DNA of 64,000 bases from Ceratodon purpureus (GCA_014871385.1 CM026428.1:356653-420652), one strand, 5' to 3'; positions 37,765-52,034 are shown, counted from the stretch's first letter. A program made the numbers and translations. The notes: generated by a model not told the origin, from the sequence alone.

Positions 37765-40700
37765 GAATGGACAAGAAGCTCATGTTGCATTCATCTATTC
37801 TTGCTTTGCCAAGAATGTCATCAAGAAAGCCAATGTATCTAAAGCGCTTGCTAAATGTAAAGGAAAAAAGTACCTATTATCTCTAATCTACCTTGAGTAT
37901 ACATGAGATGAGGGCACCGAACGATGTGGCTAATCAATTGAGGAAAGCTTAATCCTTGTTGTTTAAAAGCCATAAATGGTAGCAAATTAGTTACTCACTT
38001 TCTTGCTTCCTATGGCCTTCATTAACTCTTAGATTATGCACTTGAAGATCTGTAATTATATGATGTAGATCTACCAACTCACTTGCACTTTTAAGTGCGG
38101 GTGGTTCAGCAATAAGATGTCTATATGCCATAGCCGTGATTTTGCACCTCAATCATATTAAGACTTGAGTCATTAGTTCATGGTAATTTGACCTTAAAGA
38201 AGGTGCAAGTTTGTGTGGTTTATGGAGTTTGCACCAGCAGACAAAGTTTGGGATGTGCAAATCTATTTGTTTGTCAAGGCGTTTGATATTTTTTCATTCA
38301 CTGAGTGTACCAACGGTAAATTTTTTGTGGGCTTGGCCTTTGGTTTTGAGGAAGCTTGACCTTAAAGATTGTAAAGGAATAAAAAAAATTATGTCCTCAA
38401 AAGTTTAATAGATCAAAAAGAGTTTTAAAAAAATACAGCATTTACATATGAAAAGAAGGAGTATTGGTTGGACTTTGAGAGAAAGAAGAGGTTCAATGGA
38501 ATAAGTTCAAAGAGACTTCTATGCGAGCGATGGGCGGAGAGCAGAGAGCAGAAAGTTAGAGAGGAGAGAACAAAAGTTGGAGGCCGGATTCCAAAAAAAA
38601 TATTTTTGCCAAAATTAAAAGCTAAAATTAGAAGATTCCAATTTTTCTAGAATATTTTGGAATTTTTTTTTAAGATAATTTATTAGATAAGACAGTGGAC
38701 CCGCATAGTTTCCTAATTGATGTATATCCTCTATAAACATGCTCTTTTTAAACAATAATATTGGTTACTACAAATCTCAAGGACGCCAAGCACCATGTTT
38801 AAGCATATATAACCTTGGTCATAGTTCAAAACTTTCTCCTTCTTGATTGTTTTTTAACTAACGGGGTCACATTAGAAGTTGGCTATATCTAATGCTAGGA
38901 TTATGGATGACGTTGCTAGAACTATTGTTTCACTTGATGACGACGTAGGCCTATTTCAACCTTATGTTGAGGTTGAAATAAAAGTGCTTCTGGAGGTCTG
39001 CAGTCAGACGTGGCTCGAAGTGCTAAGGGATGTCAAGGTCGGATGAGTTCCAAAATGAGATCAATCATGAGCACAAGATTCTAGTATCATCTTAGTGCAT
39101 AAAGAGGAGGCGAAGGTATCCTTACCACCTCATGCATATTCAAAGGTTGGAAAGATATTTCCATAGAAGCGGTTAGTGGTTTGAGTGGAGGAGGGCCATT
39201 GTTGAAATGTTCCTACCTTGAACAAATGCCAAGTGTGGTGTCGAAGGTAAATTTGAATGTTGTTTGTTCTATAGTGCAGTTGGAGGTCGGTAGTTATGCT
39301 GAAATGACAAGGTGCAAACTGAAACGCAATAGAGGCTTTGTGGATGGCTAAGAAATAGTCGTGCTTAGTGTACATGTACAAGGTGGCAAGGCAATAGCGG
39401 TCAGAAATGTAGATGTACAATGTAATCAATGTAAATGTGAGGACTTTTATATTGAAAAAAAACAATACAAATATCACATTGCTCACTCAGTACAAGGCTC
39501 AATTTAAACATGAATGAGGAGGCAATTTTCTATAGCCACCATCCACCACAAGGAATCTAGGCTATTTTAAGACAACCTCCTACTTCTTAGCCAAAGGCGA
39601 GTGAAGATTCCGCTTTCTAAGACTAGCTTGATCTCGCTGAAGCTAAAGATAGGCGTATGGATGAAAAAGTTGGCCTCAAAATCACGGTAGCAAACCTTCA
39701 AATGGATGAAGTACACATGCTTCTAATAAGCCTATATGGGTCCTCCTTCAGAATTTAATCATCGCCTCTTTGAATGCAGGGCAAGTGCAACTTAAGTAAA
39801 AGTTGATGGTAATTTGGTATTGTGTGATGGTAGGAGAAACACATAAATTTAGTGCAATGATGCAACCATGGCCTAGAAGAGGTATCATAGTTATAAAAAC
39901 GAGGCGAGTTTTGAGGGAGTTGGAGGAGCCAATGGAGAGTCATTGTCAAGGATTTAGGCGAGTTGTAGTGCGATTCACCATAATATTGTTGTCTTTCTTA
40001 CCGAGGTAGCGGTCAGTCTCCACTCTCCTCTCTTTGCTTGCATATTACCTTTTTTTGGGTTAAGCTAAAAGAGCACATAGTAATGAGTAATGGAAGTCGC
40101 GTATCCATAGCCAGACTTGATGGCCTAGTTATCTTGGATTGGATTTTGCTGAGCTCCAAGGAATAACCTATTGCTTTCCAACAAGGCAAGCAAGTCATTG
40201 GTTTGTTCAAGTTGCTGCAAAAGATGAAAAGGCCGAGGTTGGAATAGCATAGCTACGGTGGATATGGCCCATATAGAATACTTTTTGCACAACATCTAAA
40301 GGTAGAACTCAGTAAATCAATTGTCCAAATAAATAGTGTTGGCATTCGTTGGTGTATTATTTGCCCTTGCACAATGGCATTGGGCTTGTATTTTTTTTGC
40401 TTCTAGGCAATGCTCAAAATTGAAGTCTTCACTGCCATTAAATGGATTTTCAAACTTCAAAAAAAATCTCAAGAAAAACATTCCTTCAAAATATAATCTT
40501 TGTGACTAAGTGCTACTATTACTTGAAGTGCTGGATAAATAGTATCATTCAAATATTGGTAATCATCTCAAGTAATTATTTCAATCATCTGATTGACTAT
40601 GCAACTAAGACTTTGACTCTTTGAGAGTTGAATTGGAGTGGAATAGAGCCTTTGATTGTGGCTATCTATCTAGTCTAGCTGCCAGGTTTCAAACTTCAGG

Positions 40701-42003
40701 CTTGAAAGTCGCTAAGTTGAGATCTAGATGAAAAGTTCAAAAGTTGGGAATGATTCAACTTCTGGTGGTTTGAAGCGTGCAATCAATTAGAATTTAGTGA
40801 TTCACTTTTAGACTAATTAGTGAACCAGCTTTATCAATGAATTCGAGACTTTGATACTTCCGGTGGTTTCCGGCTTCATCGACCACTAGTGCGTTAACGG
40901 AGGTTCTAGTGCAAGTAAGCTCATTGCCGAGCCCTTTAGTATTGGCGGTTCATCTCTTTCAGATGTTGATTAGTCACAGATGTTAGATCCACCAGAGTTG
41001 CTCCAGTGGACTCTCAAGAATTCCATCTCAAAGTATATATGGTAAGATGTTGCAAAACCGTAGACGACGGAAAATTGTATACATCCATAACATATGTTCA
41101 TTTCAAATTCATAATGTAGCTCCCTAGTAAATGGCTTATTTTTTAGGTTACAGAAAATGAAGTATGTAACGGCGTAACGCGGGAATACATTTCTACCATA
41201 GAATGAACAAGTGTGCTACATATTTAGGATTTTCCGCCGTATACAAATTTGTAGCATCCTACCTTATACATTTCCAGCAATGCTCTGGAGAGCAGCCATG
41301 CCAGGACAACGTTAAAGTTAGCTAATGGAACTTGTGTAGTGTATGGGTTTCTCTTGGTTTTATTAGGAATTTTTTTGCTAGTTTGGTTATGGGCAAGTAA
41401 ACTCCAGCTCATTTACCGTCCATAGAGTAGTTGGTCCTTACAGGAAACCAACCATAGTTTTGGTGCTTTTACCTTAGGGTATTGTCATCCATTCTCCCCA
41501 ACGCCAATGGGGAGAGGGTCTGAATGGCGTGGACCAGCCATTGTGCCAGGGCAGCTTCCTTGCACATTGCCAACGGGCTCGAGCAATGGCCCACCACCCC
41601 TACACGTGGCAAAATTTGGAGGAGAATTATTGACAAGGTCCCATTCCTTGTGCTTTCCATCCTCCCTCCCCTTCCCTACACCTTCCTCTCCGCCCCTCCT
41701 CCTCATCTTCCTCCTCCTCTCCATTCTTCCCCTCCCTTATTAATGCTCACCAAAACTGTGAGCACCTTGTTTTGGCATTTTTTGCAAAGAGTTTTGTTTA
41801 TTAATATTCATAGGATTGTGTGATGTTTTTGAAATAAATTTCAAGGTTTATGTTGGAGGAGTGATCACAAGGTTTGTTGGCTCCTCAAGGTTTGTTGGTT
41901 CCCCTTCCAGTGATTCCATTCCTCAAGCTCGTTTTCTTCAATCAACCATTGACAAAACCTTCAATGATGTTAGTGTGAAAAGTCAAGTTTTGGAGGGAAG
42001 GGA
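37765..42003. other. Intergenic region, probable degraded transposon sequence
   Basis: No conserved gene is supported over this 4.2 kb. Base composition is uneven and open frames are short and without recognisable domains. A stretch around 39100-40250 may be old retroelement sequence but I cannot show it. Confidence 0.35.
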
Positions 42004-42027
42004 GGGGGGGGGGGGGGGGGGGGGGGG
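42004..42027. repeat. Poly(G) run of 24 bases
   Basis: An uninterrupted run of 24 G residues follows GGGAAGGGA. Such runs are rare and prone to replication or assembly errors. Confidence 0.95.
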
Positions 42028-42268
42028 TTCACACCAAGATGCCGTCCAAGGCAAGTGGGATGACGTGACCGGCATCAGATTAGGGGTTACCGGGAGGGCA
42101 ATTTACTCATCCCGGCCACCCATGTGGCCGCTGGGGAGGGGCGTGGTGATGCCCTTACCTTCTATAAGCTCAGAGGGAATTTGTTCCATAATGGAGTGTC
42201 AGATTAAGCCTTTATGCTGCTGAGAATGTTGCGTCGCAGAAGATAATTGAGCTCGTGAATAAGGATTA

Positions 42269-42399
42269 CACTAAGGTAGAGGGCTGTTGAACCGTCCACT
42301 GTTTTTAAACCGATCGGGAGTGAAATGTACTAACCAGGTACATTTCAGTCCTGATCGGTTTTAAAACAGTGGACGGTTCAACAGCCCTCTACCTTAGTG
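42269..42399. mobile_element. 131-bp foldback (snapback) MITE
   Basis: The whole element is one hairpin. The left arm begins CACTAAGGTAGAGGGCTG and the right arm is its complement, with about 60 bases per arm, few mismatches and a six-base loop (TAACCA). The ends begin CACTA, but no 3-bp target duplication is evident. Confidence 0.8.
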
Positions 42400-43047
42400 G
42401 AAAGGCTTGCCAATTTTATTGAGTTTATGACCAAGATGGTGACTGGAATCGAGTTTCATGACCAAGTTCGTTCCCTGGTCATTTGCCTTTTGGTTTTGGG
42501 TTCGTTCCTGGTCATTTGCCTTTTGGTCAAGTTCGCCACTCCAAACTTAGTTCTGACATTTCTACGAGGTGGTGAACAGTTGTCAATAGCATGGGGTCCC
42601 ACTGTGACAATTGTCACGAATTTGGAATCGCAATTTTTTTTTTCATTTCTTGAATTTGGAATCCTAATTTTTTTTTTCTTGCAGTTGATACCCGGGAGAG
42701 AGGGATTCAAGGATTTTGAGCCATATCCAGAAGTAGCATCTCGACGTGCACACCTGAAGAAGGAACCTGCAATTATGCTCCGAATGAGACTGAAGTTGTG
42801 AGGATTTAGCCAGCTTTCTGTAAGCAGAGAAGGTAATCCCGTCGAAGAAGTAGCACTAAGTGAGAGCTGCCACACAAGGCTCCCTTGCGTGAGAAAAAAC
42901 CCACATTACTGGAAGAATTAGGCCACTGTTTGTGTATGTGAGGACACAGGAGTACCTATCGTGTTGACTAAAACAAAACAGAATTGACATTAAATCGAGC
43001 AGAATCAAACGTCATTGAAGAAATCGCTGGTAATGGTGCCTCACCCA

Positions 43048-43155
43048 CACAAGAAACTCGAGAACCCAAGAAGCAGATTCAATCACAAAAAACTTGAGAA
43101 CCCAAGAAGCAAATTCAATCACAAGAAACTCGAGAACCCAACAAGCAGCTTCAAT
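43048..43155. repeat. 36-bp minisatellite, three copies
   Basis: Three units of 36 bases begin at 43048, 43084 and 43120, each close to CACAAGAAACTCGAGAACCC. The unit is a multiple of three, so an open frame survives through it, but no gene context supports coding. Confidence 0.85.
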
Positions 43156-44727
43156 CGCTCACCCTTGAGAATGACCCAAGTGTTGCACAAACCTAAGCCA
43201 CCTCGCTGGACAGTACTCAACACACAAACCACCAAAGCCACCCTACACATCAAAACCTCTACTTTTCCCATCCCTCAACCTCCAAAATGAAGCCAAAGAA
43301 GAGAAACCCTTAACCTCCACCAACCGCCAGAGTGCCGTCATGTTCACTATACCTGCAAACGCCACACACTCCCACCGCACCAGATTCTCCTCCCCACTGC
43401 CGATGTAGTGCAGAGAGAGTGAGTTTTGAGTTTCTGCAGAAACAAACCCTAGGCCCCAGGGCTCCCTTCTCCCTCTCTCCCTTCCCAAGTTCCCTCCCTC
43501 GCTGCCCTGCCCTGCCCTTGGTTGTACGGGAACCCCCTTCCTAGCGTTCCCTTTCTGCTCATGCAAGGGCTGCTCTCTTACAATTTGGACAATTAGTGTC
43601 AAGTTTACCAAAAACAGAATTGCTCTCTTGGTATGGAGCCCCGCCAGATACGCTGCACAAGGAACAGAAACTGACATCCAATTTGGTGACTGACATCCAA
43701 TTTGGTCATATACTTTGGTCAAACAAACAAGCTCTCCCACTAGTGTTATGACCTACGTTATAATGCCCTCTCATACGGTTGGGCGAAATTCTCTGAATCT
43801 CTTCCATATCGTAGTGAACTTTAACACCCCTATTGCAGCAAACCAGTAGAAAGTGGTAAAATGCTTTCTCGTGACAGCACATCTGCCCTTTGGTTTCACT
43901 TTAGGATTCAAGGTGTAATGCTGCTGGACATGTTACTTCAGTTACAGCCGACACATGTACTGTACACAATTGCTCAGAAACAAACATGTACATTTTACCA
44001 TCTGACATTACAACCCAAAGTAATCACCCAGAAAGGACTCGACTAAATTATTACTTCCACTTTCTAGAATAAATTCACTGCCATAATATTGCCTCCTTGG
44101 ACTACTAAAATCACCAACAAGTATATGATGGACATATGGACATATCATAACATTTCTGAGCTGCATATCCTATGCCTGCACCATGTAATGGATTCATGGA
44201 TAAGTTAGAAGAGAACTAGATGGAAAGAAAAAAAATTAAAAATTAATAACAAGTGGTGAGGAAAGTCCAATGAAGATACCTTTGGAAGTGACAATGCATG
44301 CTTATGGAGGTCATGAAAACTCGTCTACTACTTGGTAATGACGTTCCGAGACCTTGATTGGCTACCTGGGCTCACCTAACAATAGCTCTGCTAAAAGCAT
44401 CACTAGTGCACCCTTGTTAACAGTCGCAGGTGCAACTCTAGATTTTCTGGGCTCACTATCAACAAGGATAGTGGCACAGTAAAAAAATATACAGAACAGC
44501 CCAGCCATTAATTCATATCCTCGGTGCAGCGTCCACAGAAGTAGTCAGCTCCTAGTCAAACTTGGAAGTAGATCAGTCATCTAAGGCTCTTTTCAAATAT
44601 TTTCCAAGTTGAATTATGGACGATCAAATAAGTTTCAGTTTGCCGCATCCTCACGATGAAACTGGAAGAGACCACGTCTAGCATAACTTACCGAGTGGTA
44701 CAACGAAATTATCAACTCGTTAACATC
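43156..44727. other. Region downstream of the INTS2 homologue
   Basis: The part near 44700 probably includes the 3' UTR of the minus-strand INTS2 gene. The rest has no supported coding region; minus-strand frames at 43243-43740 lack domains. Confidence 0.35.
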
Positions 44728-47700
44728 TCATTCAAGAGAAGGCAAGGGAGGCGGTCGTCCATGAAGAAGCTTCCGGTGAATAAGTTGCTTGAAAGCAGCA
44801 ATTGCTGAGGCTTGAAGATCGGGGTCTCTAGCTGGTCCTGACTTGATCAGAGGACCCCCAGCCTGGGCACAGCTTTGAAGAATGGTAACAACAGGAGGGA
44901 TAAGTTGTGGAAAGGCTCCCGCACATAAAGCCAATGGGTTCAAAACCTCTTGTAAATACCTGGCACATCCTGCTACTTTGCTTCGTACGTGAGATACATG
45001 TGCCACTACCTGCATGGCAAATAAAATGTCATGTGTTGAGCAGAATGCAACTTGTATCAACAATATGCTAGAAAGCATGAATTGAAGATGTCTCTGAAAT
45101 TTAGGTGACCAAAAGATACAAGACCTTGATTACACTTGCACGAACAGGGGATGACGCTTACCTGCTGGGCTGCGCTGAGACTTTGAGGAAGCGACGAGTG
45201 TGAACAGACAATGTGCGCAGTCAAAATCACCGCAAACACCTGGCACTGCTGAGATGGCTGCTGCATAAGCTCTCCCACAAATTCTAGACACTGAACCATA
45301 CTAGGCACACCTTCCACCATCATCGGTACCAAAGAAGGTTCATAACCCTGAACATTCATTTAACAGCAACCATACAACTGTCAGGTACGTAATCCTGTTT
45401 GTCTGCAAAGTATAAGAATAATGTCAGGATACCAGCCTGTACACATCAAAAAGGTATTAATGGACAGAATAGAAAGCGCTTACCTGGAAATGTAAGAGCT
45501 TGAGAAGCAAAGGAGTTGTGTGTATTAAAGAGGATATTGTTGCGCATATTAGACTTCGTGCTTCCAAAAGAGGCCTCGGGTCTAATTCGTCCTCCATTTC
45601 GGTAACTGGAAGACAAGTCTCCAGTAATATTTGGCAAGCAGCACTGCAAAGACAACAAATGAACATACCGTCAGTACAATACACAAGAACTACCAACCTT
45701 AGTACCTATACTGCACAAGCTTACAACAATACAACCCAAGCCAATCAAGGGCAATGAAGATAACTACGTACATGAAAACATTTACAAGATCTGATCTCTA
45801 TGTCCAAAACATCAGTTCCTGTACCTGTCCTGTGCTGCGAGAGCTAAAGCAACTTCCTCTCTTTTGATTCCGCCATCTCTTCCCCCTTCAGTAGCAGCTG
45901 CCAAACATATTCTTCTGCTAGATGTCAAGAGCTCCAGCAGCAAGTCAAGCACTACTCCCAGCATTGGTGTCCTAAACACCTTGGGGCTACAGGCCAAAAG
46001 ACTTAGAGGCTCTAGATGCAGGCCGCTTGAAGAAAGCGAGACAAGTTGAGGATCTTTGATTTTCTGAGAATACAATGTATTCTTCTTGCTACCAACATTG
46101 GTTAGGCCATTGCTTGTCTCTGTAGGATCCCGTAGGCTACTCACAAGTAAAGGCGTGAGATACTCCTTAGCTGCTGCAGGTAGCAATCGCCACCATGAAC
46201 AAAAAGTCTCTTGTAAGAGACGCGAACATTTAGAATCCAAAAGGAGGGGAACAAGCTCTCTGACAACAGCTGCTTCCTTTTCCCAAACTTTCGCCCCTAG
46301 TTCCAGCTGGACTTCACCTTTATCGCTTCGACTGATCCCTCCCCATCTCGTTGAGGTTCTATTCAGAGCATGTAAGACTCTTAGTGCAGGCAATGGAACA
46401 CTCAAAGCATTCTTCATAGTTTTGACCACAACATCGATCGACTCAAGAGTCACCTTGCTGTCTTCTTCAATTAAGACACTGGCCATTGCATCCATAAATG
46501 CCATCGATTGGTCTCCTGAGTTAACATCCGTGGTCACTGAATCTTCTATAGAAGACTTGGTAAGATCATTGTTAGTAGTAAAAGGTCCAGCCCAGGTCAG
46601 ATCAGAGGTAGCCGCTACACCCTCAACAAGTGGGGTGAAGGTAGCTTCTCGAATCTCAGAGTCTTCAAGAAGCGCTGACGCTAGAAACCTCTCAGGCAGA
46701 ACCACAGAGGCAACAGCGAGAACCTGCAAAGCCAATGCACATCACAGTCAAAAGCAGATCCTGTGCAAAAGTATCCTTGAACACAAGACTAGATACTGAA
46801 ACTGTTACAAGTCAGTGGATTAGGTTTCATTTGAAACACAGCAGCAGGCTATCTGAGATCCCAGTCAGGAATAGGTGATGGTATTCACCACTCTCTAAAG
46901 TGAGCTCAAGAAAAGCATCGAGAAAACATTGATAGGTAAGAATCTATATACAAGAACAATCTAGCGGACAAAGTTCCGAATCATTTGTTACCTGAGGCAA
47001 TAGGTTCTCGTAGGATAACCATTGCTCTTCCATATGCCTAATGAGAGGCCTCAACGGCAGGCAAGCCAATAATTCTGTCCAATTGCCTTCTTCCACAGTA
47101 TCGCCGTGTGAGGCATCCCATCCATGTACACCACCATCAATTCCAATATTCCTAAATATCTGCTCCCGACACAGTATGTAGTACACAGCCAGCGCTGCTG
47201 TAGCCAACGGATCTCCAATTGCTGCCACAGTTATCCCTTCCCTGCAAGAACTATGAGACTCTATTGATGACTGAGTTCCAACAATTCTGGACACCCTCAC
47301 TTTGTGCCTAGAGTAATGTACACCAGGTGACTTAATATTAGCTGATGTATTCACACCACTCAAGAGAAGGCCAGTAGGAGCAATAGCTGCAACCAACCAA
47401 TCTCGTGGAAAAGGTCGCATCTTGAACGGCTGCACTGCTCCTCTTGCTCGAGGAGCTGTCGCAGACATATCTGCAAAAGTTTGGACAAGCTGAGGTAACA
47501 CCTGCATAGGGCAACATTGGAAAAGCAGAACATCAAAACAACCGCAAATAGTATCTTCCACAGGCGCATACAATACCATGAATAAGTCGACACAATCCCA
47601 AGCTAGCTCAGACGAAGAAGAAAGAAATGGCAGAACAGATGATAGGAAATTCCACAATTAAAAGGTAAGCATGAAACATAGGATTACTGAAAGTAGACGC

Positions 47701-50700
47701 AATCATACCGTTTCAAACATGGATACTTAACCAAAGGACAAGACGACTTCAATGCTAAGAACAGATCCCAGAAAGGGTCTCATTCAACCTGGTCACAAGC
47801 AGTAAAAGTGCACAACACTGTGGATGCCAGACGGGTAATACAGCAAGTGCAATCTACGAAAAGGTGTAAGTGCTCACAGGATGGATAGGTGTCTGCGCCA
47901 AACTAAGGCAATGCATAAGAGTATCCGAGACGTCGACTCCATAACGTGAGAAGTTGAATGTGTTGGTATTCATGAGCTGGTCAATACATTTCAGAGCCAA
48001 GTCTGCTTGCTTCCTGTTTTGCCCATCCCCCAGAGTTAAGAAAATGGAAGTACAATAATATTGATATTTTGACCATAAGGACCCGAACCATATGCTTACA
48101 GTTAACTCAAAACTAAAAGTAAAATATGCAGGCCATTTAAATTCTTAAGAAAGTCAGAAATACACTAATAGCGAGTTATTTTCCTTTTTTCCGAGGCGCG
48201 AACCAAAGGATGACCACTCACTTGTTGGCTACTATTGGTGTGCTCGGCCGGAGGTTAGCCACAACAGTTGCAACAAGAGAGGCATCAGTAATAATCCCAG
48301 CACCTGAAGCTGCCTCAGCAACATCACGCATCAGTGAAAACTGGACGGTCACATGCATTCCCACTGCTTCTCGCACAAGCTGCAAATAAGACTGCAATCA
48401 GTGGCTGCGCAACAAAATATTTTTCCTATACCTCCAGCTTTACAACGAGAGAGAAAGAGATGCAAAAATTGCTTTCAGGACAATAAGTTGAGAGATGTGG
48501 CTTCTAGTACCATAGCAATTTCAGCAAACTTCCGGAGCAGTAGTTGAACCGCCAGCCACACAGCAAGTTCTACATTGGCAGGTGTGCAGGCAGGTTTGTT
48601 TGTATCAGTGGCCGCTTTCAATAAGCAACTGATTGCAGAGTGAAATAGATTTTTGGTCGATGGTCCTGCCAGTCCAGATACTAAGCACACAAAAGCCATT
48701 CCAAGCTGAAGTGTACGAACACTGACGTACCCTGTGTCTCTTGAGCTATTCCCTAGGGCCTTAAGCCAAAAGTCAACCTGTACTGGCCAAGCACGACGAT
48801 CAGTACATTTACCATGACATGATACTCCGCCGTATGCAACACATCGGAAAAAGGTACCAAATATTATTACTATAGAATAGATAAATACTCAAGGTGAAAA
48901 CTAAGCTCTCCGCTACCTATGATACTGGGACTTAAAAAAGAGAGACGATAATAAAAGTGAAGTATACCTCCTCATGAGTTGGTGATAATTCCCCTGCACG
49001 AACAAGGACACAATATAGCCTAAGATGGGAGTGAAGACGACCTCCCCATCCATCTTCGTGCCAAATGCGTCGTGCGTCCGCAAGCAACGCTTCCCGAATT
49101 CGTGCTACAGACCCTTCCTTCTCTTTATGTCGACTAGAGTCACTGACGCCCCAACGAGCTATTTTATGCTCTTGTCCAGCTAGGGACTCTCCAAACTTCT
49201 GTCTGGCTCCTACATGATGCAAAATCCATTGAGAAGTTGCTTCTCTAGAAAAAATTAATCTAGACAAAAATTCTAATTCATCGTGAATGATCTCTACAGT
49301 AATCTGCAAAGCCAGTTCGACTAGTGATCTAGTATTGACTAGCGCCTCACGACAAACAGATGCTAGTGATGGCGCAATTTGACACAACTTGATGAGTATC
49401 AATGCTGCTGCATCAGCATCAGCATGCTCAATGTGTGGAATAGCTATCTGAGAGGTGGCCGGTCCACTGTATTGCCGTGGAAGACCTGTACACATCCGCA
49501 CGAGAGAACGTTGTTGGATGTTGGACGATACGTAGTGAAAGACAATCCACAACACAAGCAACGGATCTCCAACAATTCATTAGCGTGAAAGCCAATCAGC
49601 ACAAAATTAGAAATGGTGGCAACTCTGACAAAAAGACCAAAGTCTGAAAGAAAGAAACTGTCCTGCAAACACATCCAACATCTCCCACGTGCGCCTATCA
49701 TTCACCTCCTAGCATTATTTTTCTCATCCAAACACAGGAACGAGGTGCACTGAAAGGGTTTATATCCTCTTCAGCTGGTAAAGCTTAGAAGCTGGAACTT
49801 CAGCAGTATTAACAACGTGAGGCAGGGCATTTCTTCTTAACACAAACCTGTTAAATTTTTGGCGGTATGATCTTGGAGGTGCGGACTATTAGGTTGAACT
49901 TCGGAGATATCAGTATGCATTCTGAGTATGTGGCAGAGAAAGTGGGCTCCACGGTCCACAAGGTTGGAATTGTTTGCCAACGTCGTAACAAGCAAGAGAC
50001 GGCTATGTCGAGCTGTCAGCAAACCCTTGATCAAAATCTCTGCGCCAAAACGAACAGAAACCAACATTATTAATGGCGTCAGTTCAGATGGACCACGTAC
50101 TTAAAAGAGGCAACATGCAATTACATCCTCGCCCTTGTCCTAAGAAGGATATCAGATACGGCAACTCAGAAGTGCGCTCAATCAGAAACTCTGAACCCTT
50201 CATTCAGCTGCAACGCAATTGCTTCTTACAATCATCATCGAAGATCCCCAGCAGTCCAAACGGGGCTCAAGACTTGCGAAAGGTAGATACCTGGAGTCAA
50301 AAGTGTGGGGCATCGAGAAGTCACGATGGGTAAGAGATACAACAACTCCGACAAACAAGCCTTATTGCTCCATATGCTGCCCTCGGTTTCCTCTTCATGG
50401 TGTGCAAATTTTAATTCCTCTACCGATCCTCCATGTGCCCATCTAGCATCGAACAGGGCAGCACGCCGATGCAATGATATAACTGCCACATTGACCCGCT
50501 CTGTCTGTGCATTTTAAACATGTAAAAAACTCGTTTAGAACAGTTTCTCTGACGAAGACCGAAAAAAAATCAATTAAAAAAGAAAAGAAAGTAAAAAACC
50601 TTTAATACAAATTTCAATCTTGAAAGTATAATTTTGTATAGCGCTTAGCACTACGAGCTATCAACCTATAGGTCTCAACTAAACAAAACGCTTGAATTGA

Positions 50701-51668
50701 TTGGAGATGGGAGCAGCCTAATAAACCATGATAAGAACAACTTGCTGAGGTTTTAAGAACAGTCTCAGAACACCTCATTGGCATTCACACAGGCCCTAGT
50801 CCATTCTTAAACCCTGAACCCTACGATGACAATGCTCCAGAGTTGACGCCCACTAATGACGACGAAGAGCCATGCTCACACGGGTACTGAACCGTGCTTC
50901 TTTGGTTAATCCAACTTTCGAAAGAACTTAACTTCCCAGACAAAACTTGAGAAGGATAGAATTTCTCTGATTGAATACGTCCCAAGATTGCTTAAAACTA
51001 GAGTTATCAGGTAAAGAACTCACGACACAATACCCTTACAATGATCTCCAAGGCTCAAATTCGTGGTGCTGTTTGCCCTGACATTACAATTCTCCAGTTC
51101 TATAATGTACTGTATGCATTCCATACCCCTCCTAGCCCCTGATAAGAGAGCCAGAAGTGCTTCGCTCACAAGAAATCCCGCAATAGAGCTCCGACATCTG
51201 AAACTCTGCTTTTAAAGACGCGATAAGCGAGAGTCCCAATGAGCTGCGAAAGCCCAATTCCTCTCAGAGATGGTTACAATCCACGCACATTACCTCGTCT
51301 CCCTGCTGAAACACGTCACACTCATCCAATCCAGCATCCTCACCGTCGTCGCTCCACGCCCACGCATCGCCCGCGCGGTTCCCAGAGGGCTCTTCCGCAG
51401 AACCTAGGGTTTCATGGATGCGCGAAAGAAACGACTCTCCATAGCCGAGCCCCGCGTAAGCAAACGCGCACGGCATGTCGGGGTGGCACGCAAGCGCAGA
51501 CAGCACGCGAGGGTCGACAGCCGAGGAGTCATGCGCTGCCAGTGCTAGAGCTGGCAGAAACGGCGCGATGACAGTGGCCGTCGCAGAGGCGTCTCGGCCG
51601 AAAGAATCCGGCAGCGGGGCCCCATAGCGCAGCAAATTGAGCACGTCTTCCGCTCCGCAATCAGCCAT
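44728..51668 (-). CDS. INTS2: Integrator complex subunit 2 homologue (INTS2)
   Basis: Twelve exons on the minus strand join in phase: 51668-51294, 50504-50291, 50039-49848, 49566-48968, 48777-48511, 48379-48222, 48013-47878, 47501-46992, 46723-45825, 45643-45484, 45347-45162 and 45009-44728. The product has 1325 residues, near the usual 1200 of animal INTS2. It is an all-helical solenoid. The best matches to INTS2 as I know it are the LRLYCVLVRAGELSPTHEE block at the end of exon 4, AVYYILCREQIF in exon 8, ILLETCLP in exon 10 and the exon 11 block GYEPSLVPMMVEGVPSM with LPQSLSAAQQ. INTS2 is a scaffold subunit of the nuclear Integrator complex, which processes snRNA 3' ends and attenuates RNA polymerase II transcription. 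The first exon is Ala- and GC-rich. All introns are GT-AG. Confidence 0.83.
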
Positions 51669-52034
51669 GGCGGAGAGGCACACACAATACCTTACATAGC
51701 CTACATAGATAGATAGATGTATTCTACATAAGAGCCCTACCGACAATTGATCCTCACATGTATGGCTCCAACACCCGCCCCGCCGCAATCAATGGAATCA
51801 ATGGAATGAATGGAATGAATGACAAGGCGTAAGGCGTATGGTGATGACAGCACAGCAGCAGCAGCAGCAGCCGCCCATCGCAGAGCATCGCAGAGCATCG
51901 CATCGCATCGCATCGGGCGATCGATCATGGTTTGTGGAATTCCAAAGGCAGTGACCAGCTTTGAGCACTACCTTTGAGCTCGAAGGCAGTGGAGAGCCCT
52001 CCCTCCCTCCCGAAAGGGCCACTTAACATGCATG
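51669..52034. other. 5' flank of the INTS2 gene
   Basis: The stretch holds short direct repeats: GATA near 51705, ATGGAATGA near 51800, CAG near 51853 and CATCG near 51890. It is the likely promoter and leader of INTS2. No other gene is seen. Confidence 0.4.

Noticed and set aside
39130-40300. Possible Ty3/Gypsy remnant on the minus strand
   Set aside because: No catalytic motif (HPQTDGQTE, YIDD or similar) could be found in any frame.
41485-41743. Overlapping frames on both strands near 41500-41740
   Set aside because: They are pyrimidine- or purine-rich low-complexity sequence with no recognisable product.
42397-42801. Open frame with a CAG acceptor-like site near 42684
   Set aside because: It runs through poly(T) and local duplications, has no recognisable domain and no partner exons.
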